From the NCBI GenBank assembly GCA_943735955.1, contig OX030963.1, positions 5,168,223 through 5,232,222 of the forward strand: a stretch of 64,000 nt of DNA, written 5' to 3'. Source of the DNA: Piscicola geometra. Lineage: Eukaryota; Annelida; Clitellata; Hirudinida; Piscicolidae. Position numbers and translations under genes: made by a program. The notes below the pieces were generated by a model, which was not told where the DNA came from, searched no databases, and worked only from the letters and a program-made list of their open reading frames with translations. Numbering within the stretch: the first letter of the stretch is position 1; every line of letters begins with the position of its first letter. This document shows, in pieces, positions 46,303 through 58,130 of this stretch.

Positions 46303-47128
46303 TATATAAAAAATAATGAATTAGCTATGAGAAGCTTGTTAACCAGAACTGTACCTAATATCCTATTTTGCTCTTCCTCTGAATAAAAAAAATTATATTT
46401 TTTATTTTTCCAAATACGAATCGTGTAGTTTAATACAAATAACTAAACAATTTAAACAAAACTTTTATTTTAAAATATGTGATTAAGAACCCAAAAATGA
46501 GACAGAATTCGAAAAAAATGCTTTTAAAATACAGTACTTAAATGCCATATACTTCTTAATATTAACCTATATTAAGAAGTCCATGACTTAGAAGTAACAA
46601 CATCAAAAAATAAATGTTGAAATACCACAATCACAACTTTTAAGTTAATTGCAAGACAAATAATGGTCAACAAATTTCAAAGATTTTCTAATCTCAAAAA
46701 ATCAAACACTTCCAGATTAACGTTTAATGCATTTTCTAATCGCTTATTTACAATGTATTGCATTTATTTGACATTATTCGAATACAAATAGTCTTTTTGA
46801 ATGAAGTATAATTGAGAATAAGGGAAAAATAATCTTGGTTTCAATTTTCTGTAAAACCTTATTTCTTTGTTACTTTTTAAATATTAATATTTTAAACGAT
46901 CAAATATGGGGTGCGCCTTAGGCATGGTATTTTACGGTAAAACTGAAGCTCTGGTATAAGATTGTATGACCACTTGAAAATATTAAGCAAAATTGTGAAA
47001 ATCTACTTCAAGTGCAATAAGAAGTTCAAAGTGTTAATTTATTAATGGGGGCCACCATGGCGATAAAAAGAACCGCTGTCCTAGAAACTTCTACAACCGG
47101 TGCCGCTGCAAGTCCTAAAATGCTTAAA
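46303..47128. other. AT-rich DNA with one short coding-like patch
   Basis: Mostly AT-rich. At 47045-47125 a GCCACCATGG start reads MGATMAIKRTAVLETSTTG into the microsatellite; too short to call. Confidence 0.35.
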
Positions 47129-47803
47129 ACATACATAAATACATACATACATACATACATACATACATACATAAATACATACATACATACATACATACAT
47201 ACATACATACATACATACATACATACATACATACATACATACATACATACATACATACATACATACATACATACATACATACATACATACATACATACAT
47301 ACATACATACATACATACATACATACATACATACATACATACATACATACATACATACATACATACATACATACATACATACATACATACATACATACAT
47401 ACATACATACATACATACATACATACATACATACATACATACATACATACATACATACATACATACATACATACATACATACATACATACATACATACAT
47501 ACATACATACATACATACATACATACATACATACATACATACATACATACATACATACATACATACATACATACATACATACATACATAAATACATACAT
47601 ACATACATACATACATACATACATACATACATACATACATACATACATACATACATACATACATACATACATACATACATACATACATACATACATACAT
47701 ACATACATACATACATACATACATACATACATACATACATACATACATACATACATACATACATACATACATACATACATACATACATACATACATACAT
47801 ACA
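47129..47803. repeat. (ACAT)n microsatellite, about 675 bases
   Basis: Nearly pure tetranucleotide with AAAT interruptions at 47134, 47170 and 47588. Period 4 gives a 12-base coding period (MYVC or HTYI) in all frames, so long ORFs across it are artefacts. Confidence 0.97.
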
Positions 47804-47849
47804 CAATACTCATGATGCGTATAATGGTGAGCATGGCGACATAAAAGAA

Positions 47850-48041
47850 GTGCACAGAGAGGAAGAGCCGAATGGACTGGAAGCGTGTCGTTTCAACTTG
47901 ACATTGTTATCCACTAAAGAAGCAGGCCTAAATCCCTTAAAAATGAGCATCTACGCTGCCCACAAGGTGGCTCAAAACAGGATTAATGATTTAAAATGCA
48001 TTCATGATGCCTCACCACATACAGGAGAAGATATATTATAA
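47850..48041 (+). other. Short open frame of ordinary composition
   Basis: 63 codons starting ATG (MHREEEPNGLEACRFNLTLL, then IYAAHKVAQNRINDLKC). Codon use and balance look protein-like, but there is no homologue I recognise and no clear splice sites. It lies between the tetranucleotide tract and the 33-base array. Confidence 0.2.
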
Positions 48042-48057
48042 AAAAAAGAATAATAAT

Positions 48058-51000
48058 GCTTGAAACATAAAAAGCCACCAACCTTGCTAACCTTAAAACA
48101 TAAGAAGCCACCAGCCCTGCTGCTCTTGGAACATAATAAGCCACCAGCCCTGCGGCTCTTAAAATATAAAATGCTCCTATCCAAGTTGCACTGAGAATGT
48201 TAGGAGCCACCGTCCCTGTTGCTTCTGGAACATTAGGAGCCACCGTCCCTGTTGCTTTTGGAACATTAGGAGCCACCGTCTCTAGCTTTTGGAACATTAG
48301 AAGCCACCCTCTCTGTTGCTTTTGGAACATTAGGAGCCACCGTCTCTGTTGCTTTTGGAACATTAGGAGCCACCCTCTCTGTTGCTTTTGGAACATTAGG
48401 AGCCACCGTCTTTGTAGTTTTTGGAACATTAGAAGCCACTAGCCTTGCGGTTCCTGAACCAAAAAAACCCACCATCCGTGCGGCTAATGAAACAAAAAAA
48501 CCCATCAGCCTTGCTGATCCTGAAACAAAAGAAGCCACTACCCCTGCTGCTTCTAAAATATAAAGTGCTCCTTTCCAAGTTGCACTGAGAATGTTAGAAG
48601 CCACCGACACTGTTGCTTTTGGAACGTTAGAAGCCACCGTCTCTGTAGCTTTTGGGACATTAGGAGCCACCGTCCCTGCGGCTCCTGAACCAAAAAAACT
48701 TACCAGCCCTGCTGCTTCTGAAACAAAAGAAGCCACTACCTCTACTGCTTTCAAAATATGAAGTGCTCCTTTCCAAGTTGCACTAAGAATGTTAGAAGCC
48801 ACCGACACTGTTGCTTTTGGAACATTAGGAGCCACCGTCTCTGTTGCTTTTGGAACATTAGGAGCCACCAGCCCTGCGGTTCCTGAACCAAAAAAACTCA
48901 CCAGCCCTGCGGCTACTGAACCAAAAAAACCCACCAGCCCTGCGGATCCTGAAACAAAAGAAGCCAATACCCCTGCTGCTTCTAAAATATAAAGTGCTCC
49001 TTTCCAAGTTGCACTAAGAATGTTAGAAGCCACCGACACTGTTGCTTTTGGAACATTAGGAGCCACCATCTCTGTTGCTTCTGGAACATTAGGAGCTACC
49101 GTCTCTGTAGCTTTTGAACCAAAAAAACCCACCAGCCCTGCTGCTCCTGAAACAAAAGAAGCCACTACCTCTACTGCTTCTAAAATATAAAGTGCTCCTT
49201 TCCAAGTTGCACTAAGAATGTTAGAAGCCACCGACACTGTTGCTTTTGGAACATTAGGAGCCACCGTCTCTGTTGCTTTTGGAACATTAGAAGCCACCGT
49301 CTCTGTTGCTTTTGGAACATTAGGAGCCACCGTCTCTGTTGCTTTTGGAACATTAGGAGCCACCGTTTCTGTTGCTTCTGAACCAAAAAAACCCATCAGC
49401 CTTGCTGCTTTTGAAAAAAAAAAAGCCACTACCCCTGCTGCTTTTGAAATATAAAATGCTCTTTTCGAAATTGCACTAAGAATGTTATGAGCCACTGTCT
49501 TTGTTGCTTTTGAAATATAAAGAGCCACCGTCTCTGTTGCTTTTGAAACATTAGGAGCCACCATCTCTGTTGCTTCTGGAACATTAGGAGCCACCGTCTC
49601 TGTAGCTTTTGAACCAAAAAAACCCACCAGCCCTGCTGCTCCTGAAACAAAAGAAGCCACTACCTCTACTGCTTCTAAAATATAAAGTGCTCCTTTCCAA
49701 GTTGCACTAAGAATGTTAGAAGCCACCGAAACTGTTGCTTTTGGAACATTAGGAGCCACCGTCTCTGTTGCTTTTGGAACATTAGAAGCCACCGTCTCTG
49801 TTGCTTTTGGAACATTAGGAGCCACCGTCTCTGTTGCTTTTGGAACATTAGGAGCCACCGTTTCTGTTGCTTCTGAACCAAAAAAACCCATCAGCCTTGC
49901 TGCTTTTGAAAAAAAAAAGCCACTACCCCTGCTGCTTTTGAAATATAAAATGCTCTTTTCGAAATTGCACTAAGAATATTATGAGCCACTGTCTTTGTTG
50001 CTTTTGAAATATAAAGAGCCACCGTCTCTGTTGCTTTTGGAACATTAGGAGCCACCGTTTCTGTTGCTTTTGGAACATTAGGAGCCACCAGCCATGCGGC
50101 TCCTGAACCCAAAAAAGCCACCAGCCCTGTTGCTCCTGAAACAAAAGAAGCCACTATCTCTGCTGCTTCTAAAATATAAAATGTTCCTATCCAAATTGCA
50201 CTAAGAATGATAGAAGCCAGCGTCCCTGTTGCTTTTAGAAGTCTCCGTCTCTGTAGCTTTTCGAACATTAGGAGCCACCATCCCTGTTGCTTTTGGAACA
50301 TTAGGAGCCACCCTCTCTGTTGCTTTTGGAACATTAGGAGCCACCGTCCCTGTTGTTTTTGGAACATTAGGAGCCACCGTCCCTGTTGTTTTTGGAACAT
50401 TAGGAGCCACCGTCCCTGTTGTTTTTGGAACATTAGGAGCCACCCTCTCTGTTGCTTTTGGAACTTTAGGAGCCACTTCCCCTGTTGCTTCTGGAACATT
50501 AGGAGCCACCGTCCCTGTTGCTTTTGGAACATTAGGAGCCACCGTCCCTGTTGCTTCTGGAACATTAGGAGCCACCGTCTTTGTAGCTTTTGGAACATTA
50601 GGAGCCACCGTCCCTGTTGTTTTTGGAACTTTAGGAGCCACCGTCCCTGTTGTTTTTGGAACATTAGGAGCCACCGTCTCTGTTACTTTTTGAACATTAG
50701 GAGCCACCGTCTTTGTAGCTTTTGGAACATTAGGAGCCACCGTCCCTGTTGCTTTTGGAACTTTAGGAGCCACTTCCCCTGTTGCTTCTGGAACATTAGG
50801 AGCCACCGTCCCTGTTGCTTTTGGAACATTAGGAGCCACCGTCCCTGTTGCTTCTGGAACATTAGGAGCCACCGTCTTTGTAGCTTTTGGAACATTAGGA
50901 GCCACCGTCCCTGTTGCTTTTGGAACATTAGGAGCCACCGTCCCTGTTGCTTTTGGAACATTAGGAGCCACCCTCTCTGTAGCTTTTGGAACATTAGGAG

Positions 51001-51190
51001 CCACCGTCTTTGTAGCTTTTGGAACATTAGAAGCCACCGTCCCTGTTGCTTTTGGAACATTAGGAGCCACCGTCCCTGTTGCTTTTGGAACATTAGGAGC
51101 CACCCTCTCTGTTGCTTTTGGAACATTAGAAGCCACTTCCCCTGTTGCTTTTGGAACTTTAGGAGCCACCGTCTCAGTAGTTTTTGGAAG
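48058..51190. repeat. 33-base minisatellite, about 95 units, with higher-order repeats
   Basis: Units of 33 bases centred on GGAACATTAGGAGCCACCGT. Units at 48.06-50.2 kb are variable and include longer variant blocks (AAAATATAAAGTGCTCC); those at 50.23-51.19 kb are more uniform. The block at 49180-49454 recurs at 49675-49973 with a 495-base shift (15 units), a higher-order repeat. All six frames are largely open because 33 is divisible by 3. On minus the peptide unit is PKATETVAPNV, up to 541 residues, but also LMFQKQQRRWL in another frame. Coding is possible but not supported by start, splice or composition evidence. Confidence 0.9.
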
Positions 51191-51207
51191 TTGCAGTTGA
51201 ATCTACA

Positions 51208-51210
<3 letters not shown>

Positions 51211-51263
<53 letters not shown>

Positions 51264-51331
51264 TAGTAGTAGTAGTAGTAGTGGTAGTAGTAGTAGTAGA
51301 AGTAGTAGTAGTAGTAGTGGTAGTAGTAGTA

Positions 51332-51376
<45 letters not shown>

Positions 51377-51377
51377 A

Positions 51378-51416
<39 letters not shown>

Positions 51417-51448
51417 TAGTAGTAGTAGAAGTAGAAGTAGTAGTAGTG

Positions 51449-51484
<36 letters not shown>

Positions 51485-51520
51485 ATAGTAGTAGTAGTAG
51501 TAGTAGTAGTAGTAGAAATA
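51211..51520. repeat. (AGT)n microsatellite, interrupted
   Basis: AGT repeats with GGT, AGA and AAG variants, directly after the 33-base array and before the exon at 51544. Confidence 0.95.
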
Positions 51521-51543
51521 AATGTATTAGTAGTTGATGACAC

Positions 51544-51650
51544 CTTGAAATAGTCGAAAAGTTCTTTAGCGCTCAGAGTACGTGTGTTGACTTTTTTGGG
51601 AACAAGGCGGGCTGGATGAAATAGTATCTCTGTCAGATCTAGCAAAGGGC
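51544..51650 (-). CDS. Atlastin-like exon, end of the G domain
   Basis: Acceptor ACAAATTACCACACAG before 51650 and donor TTTCAAG/GTGTCA after 51544 bound 107 bases. The frame used starts with two bases of a split codon and ends in phase 0. It reads PLLDLTEILFHPARLVPKKV then NTRTLSAKELFDYFK, which lines up with the end of the atlastin GTPase domain (LVPLLLxPExLVxKEI...G..V.CRDLVEYFK). It is on the same strand and downstream of the exons at 53.2-54.0 kb, so one gene is likely. The G4 region was not found between them. Confidence 0.5.
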
Positions 51651-51928
51651 CTGTGTGGTAATTTGTTTTTGTAGTCTTACGAGTGGATGTTGTTGCTGTC
51701 TTAGCGCTTCTCACCTCTAAACATGGGTCCAAGTGCCTGTGTGTTTGTTTTTCAAAAATTCAAAGTAATTTGACCATTCAAAATTTTTAATTGGAATCAA
51801 AAACACTAAAAGTGTTTGAAACTTGTTAATAATTTTTTTTTTTAAATTCGATAAAATATTTTCTATTTTCAGAATTGCGTTAACTTAAAAAAATATCAAT
51901 TTAAATATCTTTATGCGTTTGCAAGTAT

Positions 51929-52540
51929 GAGTTCTTCTGTGTGTATGTGCGAGTAACTTTGATGAGGTCACCTCCAGTCTTTTTCTTTTGGTTTCATGGT
52001 CCTCTCGCAGGCAATAACTGGATACGAAGAAGTCATGTTTGTTCAGTGCTAAGTAGATCAGGGAGGGCTGTTGCTGTTGTTGTTTTTAAGGTATGTTATG
52101 GCGCGCGTGATGAAAGAAGCATCAAGAGCACATCAACACTTCTGTGTGTATGTGCGAGTAACTTTGATGAGGTCACCTCCAGTTTTATTCTTTTGGTTTC
52201 ATGGTCCTCTCGCAGGCAATAACTGGATACGAAGTAGTCAGGTTTGTTCAGTGCTAAGTAGATCAGGGAGGGCTGTTGCTGTTGTTGTTTTTAAGGTATG
52301 TTATGGCGCGCGTGATGAAAGAAGCAACAAGAGCACATCAACACTTCTGTGTGTATGTGCGAGTAACTTTGATGATGTCACCTTCAGTTTTATTCTTTTG
52401 GTTTCATGGTCCTCTCGCAGCGAATAAGCGGATTCGTAGTATTTATGTTTGTTCCGTGCTAAGTAGATCAGGGACTGTTGTTGTTGTTAAGGTATCATAT
52501 GGCGGCGCGTGATGAAAGAAGCAACAAGAGCACATCAACA
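51929..52540. repeat. Three tandem 205-base repeats
   Basis: Starts at about 51929, 52134 and 52339; the third has more differences and is shortened at the end. Each copy on minus carries an open stretch of LIYLA-x-NK, variable residues, then LREDHETKR, followed by GGTGAC (or AGGTGAC), a possible donor. It lies inside the span of the atlastin-like gene, so it may be a triplicated exon or only a tandem repeat. Confidence 0.75.
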
Positions 52541-53174
52541 ACAGCACTAACATCACAACAATAGAGCATTCAAAGGTCCGAAAACAGCGTTTAAAAATAA
52601 AAACTATTCTTGTCTGTCGCGTCAATAGGAACACTTCCATTCATTAGAAGAAATCTAGCAATTTATTGCTGGGCGTCCGTAGATTCTTGATGAAACCTGG
52701 TCTTCTACAGTTAAACTATGCTGTAGATGGCAAAGAATATGCCCAGGTTCAATGACAGAACAACACAGCACTAACATTACAACAATAACATAAACCTGAA
52801 AGCGCTCTTTTCCACATGTTTCTTCAACCATATCAGCATATTGAATGATAGACTGTTATAATTGGTGTTATTGGTTGTTAGGAGTGTTATAAGTCACTTT
52901 CAACGATGTTTTTCATAAGCAATTTGCTTCACTTCAACAATTGAATTTAATTGGAGAGTGAAAGGGAAGTAAAATAGGAGAAATAAAAGAAAAAAATGAA
53001 TGAGATAATTTAAAGCGAAATAGTTAATGATAAAAATAAGCAGAAGAGTGATAAAGAAATGAATAGAAAGAGGGTGAATGAAAAAGATATCTGAAAATTT
53101 AACGGAGATGAGAGTGAGCATGAAAAAAATAACGCTTTACTAAGATTAGTGAGCAAAATATGAGTGAGTGGGAC
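52541..53174. other. Presumed intronic DNA, nothing recognised
   Basis: Between the 205-base repeats and the next atlastin-like exon. AT-rich toward 53000. No RD (G4) motif visible on minus. Confidence 0.35.
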
Positions 53175-53393
53175 CTCAAGGTAGTCGTGGCTGGAGATGT
53201 CTTCGTAGATGTCCTCGTAGCTGAGTCTGTCCTTTGCAAAGTTGCCGTAAATGAAATTGTAGCTCTTGTCGCTCCAGGCGATGAAGATATTCACAGAGCT
53301 GAGCAAGCCATTCAGAGCGGCAAAAGAGTAATTCTTTTCTTTACTCCAATAGTGTTCATCAAAGCCTTGAGTGTACATCAGCAAGATGCAGAT
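53175..53393 (-). CDS. Atlastin-like exon with the G3 region
   Basis: Acceptor CCGTATATAG before 53393, phase 0, reading ICILLMYTQGFDEH, then SKEKNYSFAALNGLLSSVNIF. Atlastins read VAVLLMDTQGxFD, then a helix ending FALSxxxSSVQVYN, so position and pattern fit well, but the G3 Asp is Tyr. The donor side (GAG/GTCCCA at 53175) is weak. Residues after NIFIA (KSYNFIYGNFAKDRLSYED) do not follow the family. Confidence 0.5.
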
Positions 53394-53565
53394 CTATATA
53401 CGGTTAAATGCATAATTTTTTAATTAACAAAATTCTAAACTATATTTTTAAAATTACAAGTTACATTTTAATGTAACAGCAATGAGTTATAAATGAGAGA
53501 TAAGGTCGATTAACAACGGCTACTTAATCAGGGAAACTGCAAGTAGAATAAAAAAACTTTAATAC

Positions 53566-53997
53566 TTTTTCTCCTTTTAGATTTTTTATAAAAAAGGGTT
53601 GACTCCACATGAAGATGCCTCTATCTGTATTGTCCGAACAACGCGTGTTTTCGAATTCCTTCAGAGAAACTCTTTTGTAAGCAATCCAATCTTTCTCGGC
53701 CACCCCATGCTCCTGCAAAGGTGCTAGCTTTATAAATAAGATTAAATTAGCATTTGGGTTACAACACTCGTCATTAAAAATGAAACCAAACACTGGTTCT
53801 TCTGACATCGAGGCTGTAGAGATAGCCAAGGAACAAGTTCAGAGCCCTGCACCTGTTTGAGACATCGAGCCCTATCACTGACAACAGCATCACCTTGCAG
53901 TCCTTCACCCGTTCATCCAGCAGAATTCTTGACAGGGCAACCTCGTCCAAAACAAAAAAGTTGTCTGCTCCTAATTTCACTATTTGCACAGCCTCGC
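53566..53997 (-). pseudogene. Atlastin-like exon(s), start of the G domain, degraded
   Basis: After an acceptor (TTAATTTCGATCAG) the reading is GEAVQIVKLGADNFFVLDEV, ALSRILLDERVKDCKVMLLS, VIG, matching the atlastin start (VQIV...FELDEEAL..ILL...VRD..V..VSVAG). The P-loop G-x4-GKS expected next is replaced by LDVSNRCRALNLFLGYLYS. At about 53800 the frame must shift by one to continue as MSEEPVFGFIF and then, after about 40 extra residues, DRGIFMWSQPFFIKNLKGEK; the G2 Thr-Thr-Gly is DRG. It ends at a donor AAAAA/GTATTA in phase 0 with the next exon. Either a pseudogene or a diverged pseudo-GTPase; the ATL family call rests on several blocks in order. Confidence 0.55.
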
Positions 53998-54355
53998 CTG
54001 ATCGAAATTAAGACTTCCTTGATATTAGCATGAGAGAGTATCTCTAATATTCCATACAAATTATTTGTGTATTGTATTGTTTACTACATATGAAGAATTT
54101 CTAAACTGTGTAAGTAACTAATTATTTCTGTTATAAAGTATAACTATGAAAACTATTAAAAACCATTAGGCTTTTTTAGGTTATGAAAAAGTAATAAAAA
54201 ATAGGTTTCAATTTAATTTCATTATAAAAGTACTAATACCTTTTAAAGATATATTTGACAGACCTCGACTCCTAGAAGCCTCTAAGTTTGTGAAATAATC
54301 TTCCTCCCATGCTACTTTTTTTTTCTCAGCTGGGGTCTGAATCATTATCAAACTC
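53998..54355. other. No gene seen
   Basis: AT-rich. Upstream exons of the atlastin-like gene were looked for on minus and not found. Confidence 0.35.
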
Positions 54356-54972
<617 letters not shown>

Positions 54973-55244
54973 TTCCAAGGTTGTCATAGCCAAGGGGTGG
55001 CAGTGGGGATAAGCACCCACAGCCTATAAAGTGCTCCTTTACGGCGTGCGTCTCTGTACCGCCTCTGACAACTAAGTCCAACTCCTGGCCTGCTCGCGGC
55101 GGAACTGCTTCTACTAACAGGAGAAGGGGCGAAGGCGGGTCACTGGCGCCTTAAAACCAGTCGCTTCGGGCAGATGGGGCTTGTCAGCCCGGGGAGGCAA
55201 CCCATCTAGAAGAAAGAAAACTCTGACTACCAACCGCTGCTGCC

Positions 55245-56611
55245 TTGCAGACTACCGATTTATGGAAAAAGCTTCAGGAGTCAACCCCGAGGAAAAATGA
55301 GGAGTCGGAGTCCCTAAGGCGCTATCTTCAACGTCGATGTTGCAGCCCTACAGGAAACGCGTCTTCCAGAGTCTGGATCCTTGAGGAAGGAACACTACAC
55401 GTTTTTTTGGCAGGGGAAAGGAGAAGAGAAGACCAGGGAATACGGAGTCGGCTTCGCCATCAAAAAATCCTGCTTTGCATGTCCGAACCTCCGTCCCGCA
55501 GCACAGAGAGAATCCTCACTCTACGCCTTCTAACAACATCTGGCACTGCTAATCTTTTGTGCATCTATGCACCGACCATGCAGGCCAGCGCCGAGACTAA
55601 AGATCAATTCTACGAACAACTAAGCAGCGTTGTTGCCACAGTTCCTGCTTCCGAACACCTCTAGCTTCTGGGAGATTTTAATGCCACGACTCATGGCCAG
55701 ATGTGCTGGGTCACCATGGCATCGGGAAAATGAACGAAAACGGCCAAAGACTACTCGAATTTTGTTGCTACCACAACCTGTGCGTAACAAACACTAACTT
55801 CCAGAACAAAGCATTTCACAAGGTGTCCTGGAGACATCCAAGATCAAATCACTGGCATCAACTGGACTTGATCATCACCAAGCACAACTCGTTGAACAAC
55901 GTCCGCAGCACCAGAGCTTACCATAACGCCGATTGCGATACAGATCACTCTCTGATCGCGTCAAAATGAAGTTACGCCCCAAGAGGTTCCACCTCTCCAA
56001 GAAGAAATGCCAGCCGAAAATCAACACCTACCAGACCACCCATCAGGCCAAGAACCAGGAGTTCATAGATCGGCTGGGGGAGCTGCAACACTGCGACCAA
56101 GAGCTCAATGCGGAAGTCAGATGGAACTCGCTCCGGAATACCATCTTCAGAACTGCTTTACTCACGTATGGTAAAAAGGAACACAAGAACACCGATTGGT
56201 TCGAAGCGAATGCGGCAGATCTCGAGCCTGTTATTGACGCCAAGAGATAAGCATTGATCCAATACAAACGCGACCCGAGTCAGTCCACCTTCGAAGAATT
56301 GAAAGCTGCCCAAAAAAAGACCCAGCAGACGGCTCGACGCTTCGCAAATGACTAGTGGCTTCAACTGGCGAATAGTATTCAACAAGCGTCAGACGCTGGC
56401 AATGTAAGGAGTATGTATGAAGGCATCAAAAAAGCAACAGGCAAGTCAGCAAAGAAGACTGCACCCTCAAAGTCCAAATCAGGAGAGACCATCACAGACA
56501 AAGACAAGCAAATGGCAAGGTGGGTCGAACACTATCTGGAACTTTATTCCAGAGAAAGCTCTGTGACTCAGATAGCACTAGACGCTATTGAAGACTTGCC
56601 AGTCTAGGAAG
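55245..56611 (+). pseudogene. LINE endonuclease and linker, decayed
   Basis: Segments in order: RILTLRLLTTSGTANLLCIY and APTMQASAETKDQFYEQL (APE middle), a stop at 55662, LLGDFNA, a frameshift, GIGKMNENGQRLLEFCCYHN, QLDLIITKHNSLN, NADCDTDHSLI (Asp-His), then linker segments with stops at 56248 and 56353 and MYEGIKKATGKSAKK to DLPV. At least four disabling changes. TAG at 56605-56607 lies in the target-site duplication of the MITE and is not seen in the other copy of the duplication. Confidence 0.8.
56604..56611 (+). repeat. Target-site duplication, left (CTAGGAAG)
   Basis: Pairs with CTTGGAAG at 58123-58130 (7 of 8). Eight bases is the hAT length. Confidence 0.75.
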
Positions 56612-57092
56612 CAGTGTTATTTTCGTAACGAAAACGAAAACTAAAACGACAATTCTGAATAATCGTTCCACGAAAACGAAAATAAAAACTAAATTTATTT
56701 TCAAAACGAAAACGAAAATAAAAACTATAATTATTTCCAAAACGAAACTGAAATAAAAACTATAATTATTTACAAAACGAAAATTAAATAAATTTCAAAC
56801 TATGCCATAATATGTAAATGTATAGTTTATATAAAAAAATATATGTCTATGTTAAAAACATTATCTTTGGGCTTTATGAAAGTAGCGCCATTTATAAAAC
56901 GTTATTTTATTCAATCAATCAATCAATCAATCAAATCAATTTCTATAGCGCTCTTTCCTCAAATTCAAGAGCGCTCGTAAATAAATTTGTCAAACAGATA
57001 TGTCTTCAGATCCTCACGAAAAGTAAATAATGATTTAGAAGTAGTTAAATAAGGAGGTAATGAGTTCCAAATATATGGACCTGCATAATGTG

Positions 57093-57342
57093 GATTGTAG
57101 GTTAACTGCACACAAAAGAAAGCACACTGCATGTGTTAAATGCACATTTGATTTTGCACATATCTTCTTTTTTACAGAAAAAACGTTAATTTAGGGTTAG
57201 GGTTAGGGTTAGGATTAGGGTTAGGGTTAGAGTTAGGGTTAGGGTTTTCAGAAAATTCGCATTTTAAGAAGAAATGTGCTAAATCAAATGTGCATTTAAC
57301 ACATGCAGTGTGCTTTCTTTCGTGTGCAGTTCACCTATAACC
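57093..57342. mobile_element. Hairpin MITE with telomere-like repeat in its loop
   Basis: The left arm (from 57093: GATTGTAGGTTAACTGCACA) and the right arm in reverse (GGTTATAGGTGAACTGCACA) stay paired for about 75 bases with few mismatches. CATAATGTG occurs directly on both sides (57084-57092 and 57343-57351), a 9-base target-site duplication. The loop holds (TTAGGG)n. Confidence 0.8.
57190..57246 (+). repeat. Interstitial telomere-like (TTAGGG)n
   Basis: About nine hexamers with two variants (ATTAGG and AGTTAGGG), inside the hairpin element. Confidence 0.9.
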
Positions 57343-58122
57343 CATAATGTGATGATAAATAGGAGTACGGCTATTATTTTTGAGTCAGAAATAAATCCTA
57401 AGCTACGACTATGATTAGATGGAAAAATAGTATGAGAGGGAAAATTACATGGATCATTAATTAGTTTAGCATTTTTATCAAAAAATATAGGTTCAAATTT
57501 TAGTAGATTCAATTTTAAAAACATTGAACTAGACCAGTTTTCAATAGATAATAGACATAAACACAGTCATGTCTAGAAGATTCGTTCTGTCCTTCATCTG
57601 CAGAGCTCATCTGCCTTGTAAAGTAGGTAGCCAGTGGGTGCTTGCAAGCTGTGCACTGGTGCTCGATTTGAGGCCCTGGCACTTCTTCATACACACAGTC
57701 ATGTGTAGAAGATTCGTTACCGCTTCGCTTCGTCAATTAAATTATCACTTATTTTAATCATAAATTTGTTATTATATTTAAAATGTGTTATTACTTAATA
57801 ATTTACGTACTCAAATCTTATAATATTTCAATTGACTGATAATTTTTAAAACTCATTTGTTGTTAATATACAGTTCTATTTTACTGTTTCATTTTATGAT
57901 CAATTAATTTTTTTTAGATATAAAAAAATAGTGTTCAAAGTTGTACACTAATATATTTTAAAAACTAAAATGAAAATAAAAACTTTAATTATTTTCAAAA
58001 CTGAAACGAAAATAAAAACTTTAATTATTTCCAAAACGAAAACGAAAATAAAAACTATAATTAATTCTAAAACGAAACTGAAATAAAAACTAAAATTATT
58101 TTCTGAAACGAAAATAACACTG

Positions 58123-58130
58123 CTTGGAAG
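58123..58130 (+). repeat. Target-site duplication, right (CTTGGAAG)
   Basis: Ancestral form of the duplicated target; it reads L-E in the LINE frame. Confidence 0.75.

Larger units (their letters stand above)
56612..58122. mobile_element. Non-autonomous hAT-type element, 1511 bases
   Basis: Ends CAGTGTTATTTTCGT and ACGAAAATAACACTG are perfect 15-base inverted repeats, with the hAT CAGTG start and an 8-base duplication. Inside each end lie direct-orientation repeats of AAAACGAAAACGAAAATAAA and TAATTATTTCCAAAACG type. No transposase is encoded. It contains (CAAT)n plus a TTCTATAGCGCTC sequence shared by other repeats at 24.2 and 43.0 kb, and a nested 250-base hairpin element. Excision would restore the LINE frame DLPVLEELDVEL. 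Confidence 0.85.

Noticed and set aside
47026..47855. Cys/Tyr/Met/Val repeat proteins over (ACAT)n
   Set aside because: Tetranucleotide repeat is open in every frame with a 12-base period; no unique coding sequence except short edges.
48266..49891. 541-residue protein of PKATETVAPNV repeats on minus
   Set aside because: Several frames on both strands are equally open and no promoter, start context or splice signals stand out; kept as satellite with coding left open in findings.
57190..57246. True chromosome end or fusion point
   Set aside because: The TTAGGG array is short, lies in the loop of a hairpin element with target-site duplications, and is flanked by MITE and LINE sequence on both sides.
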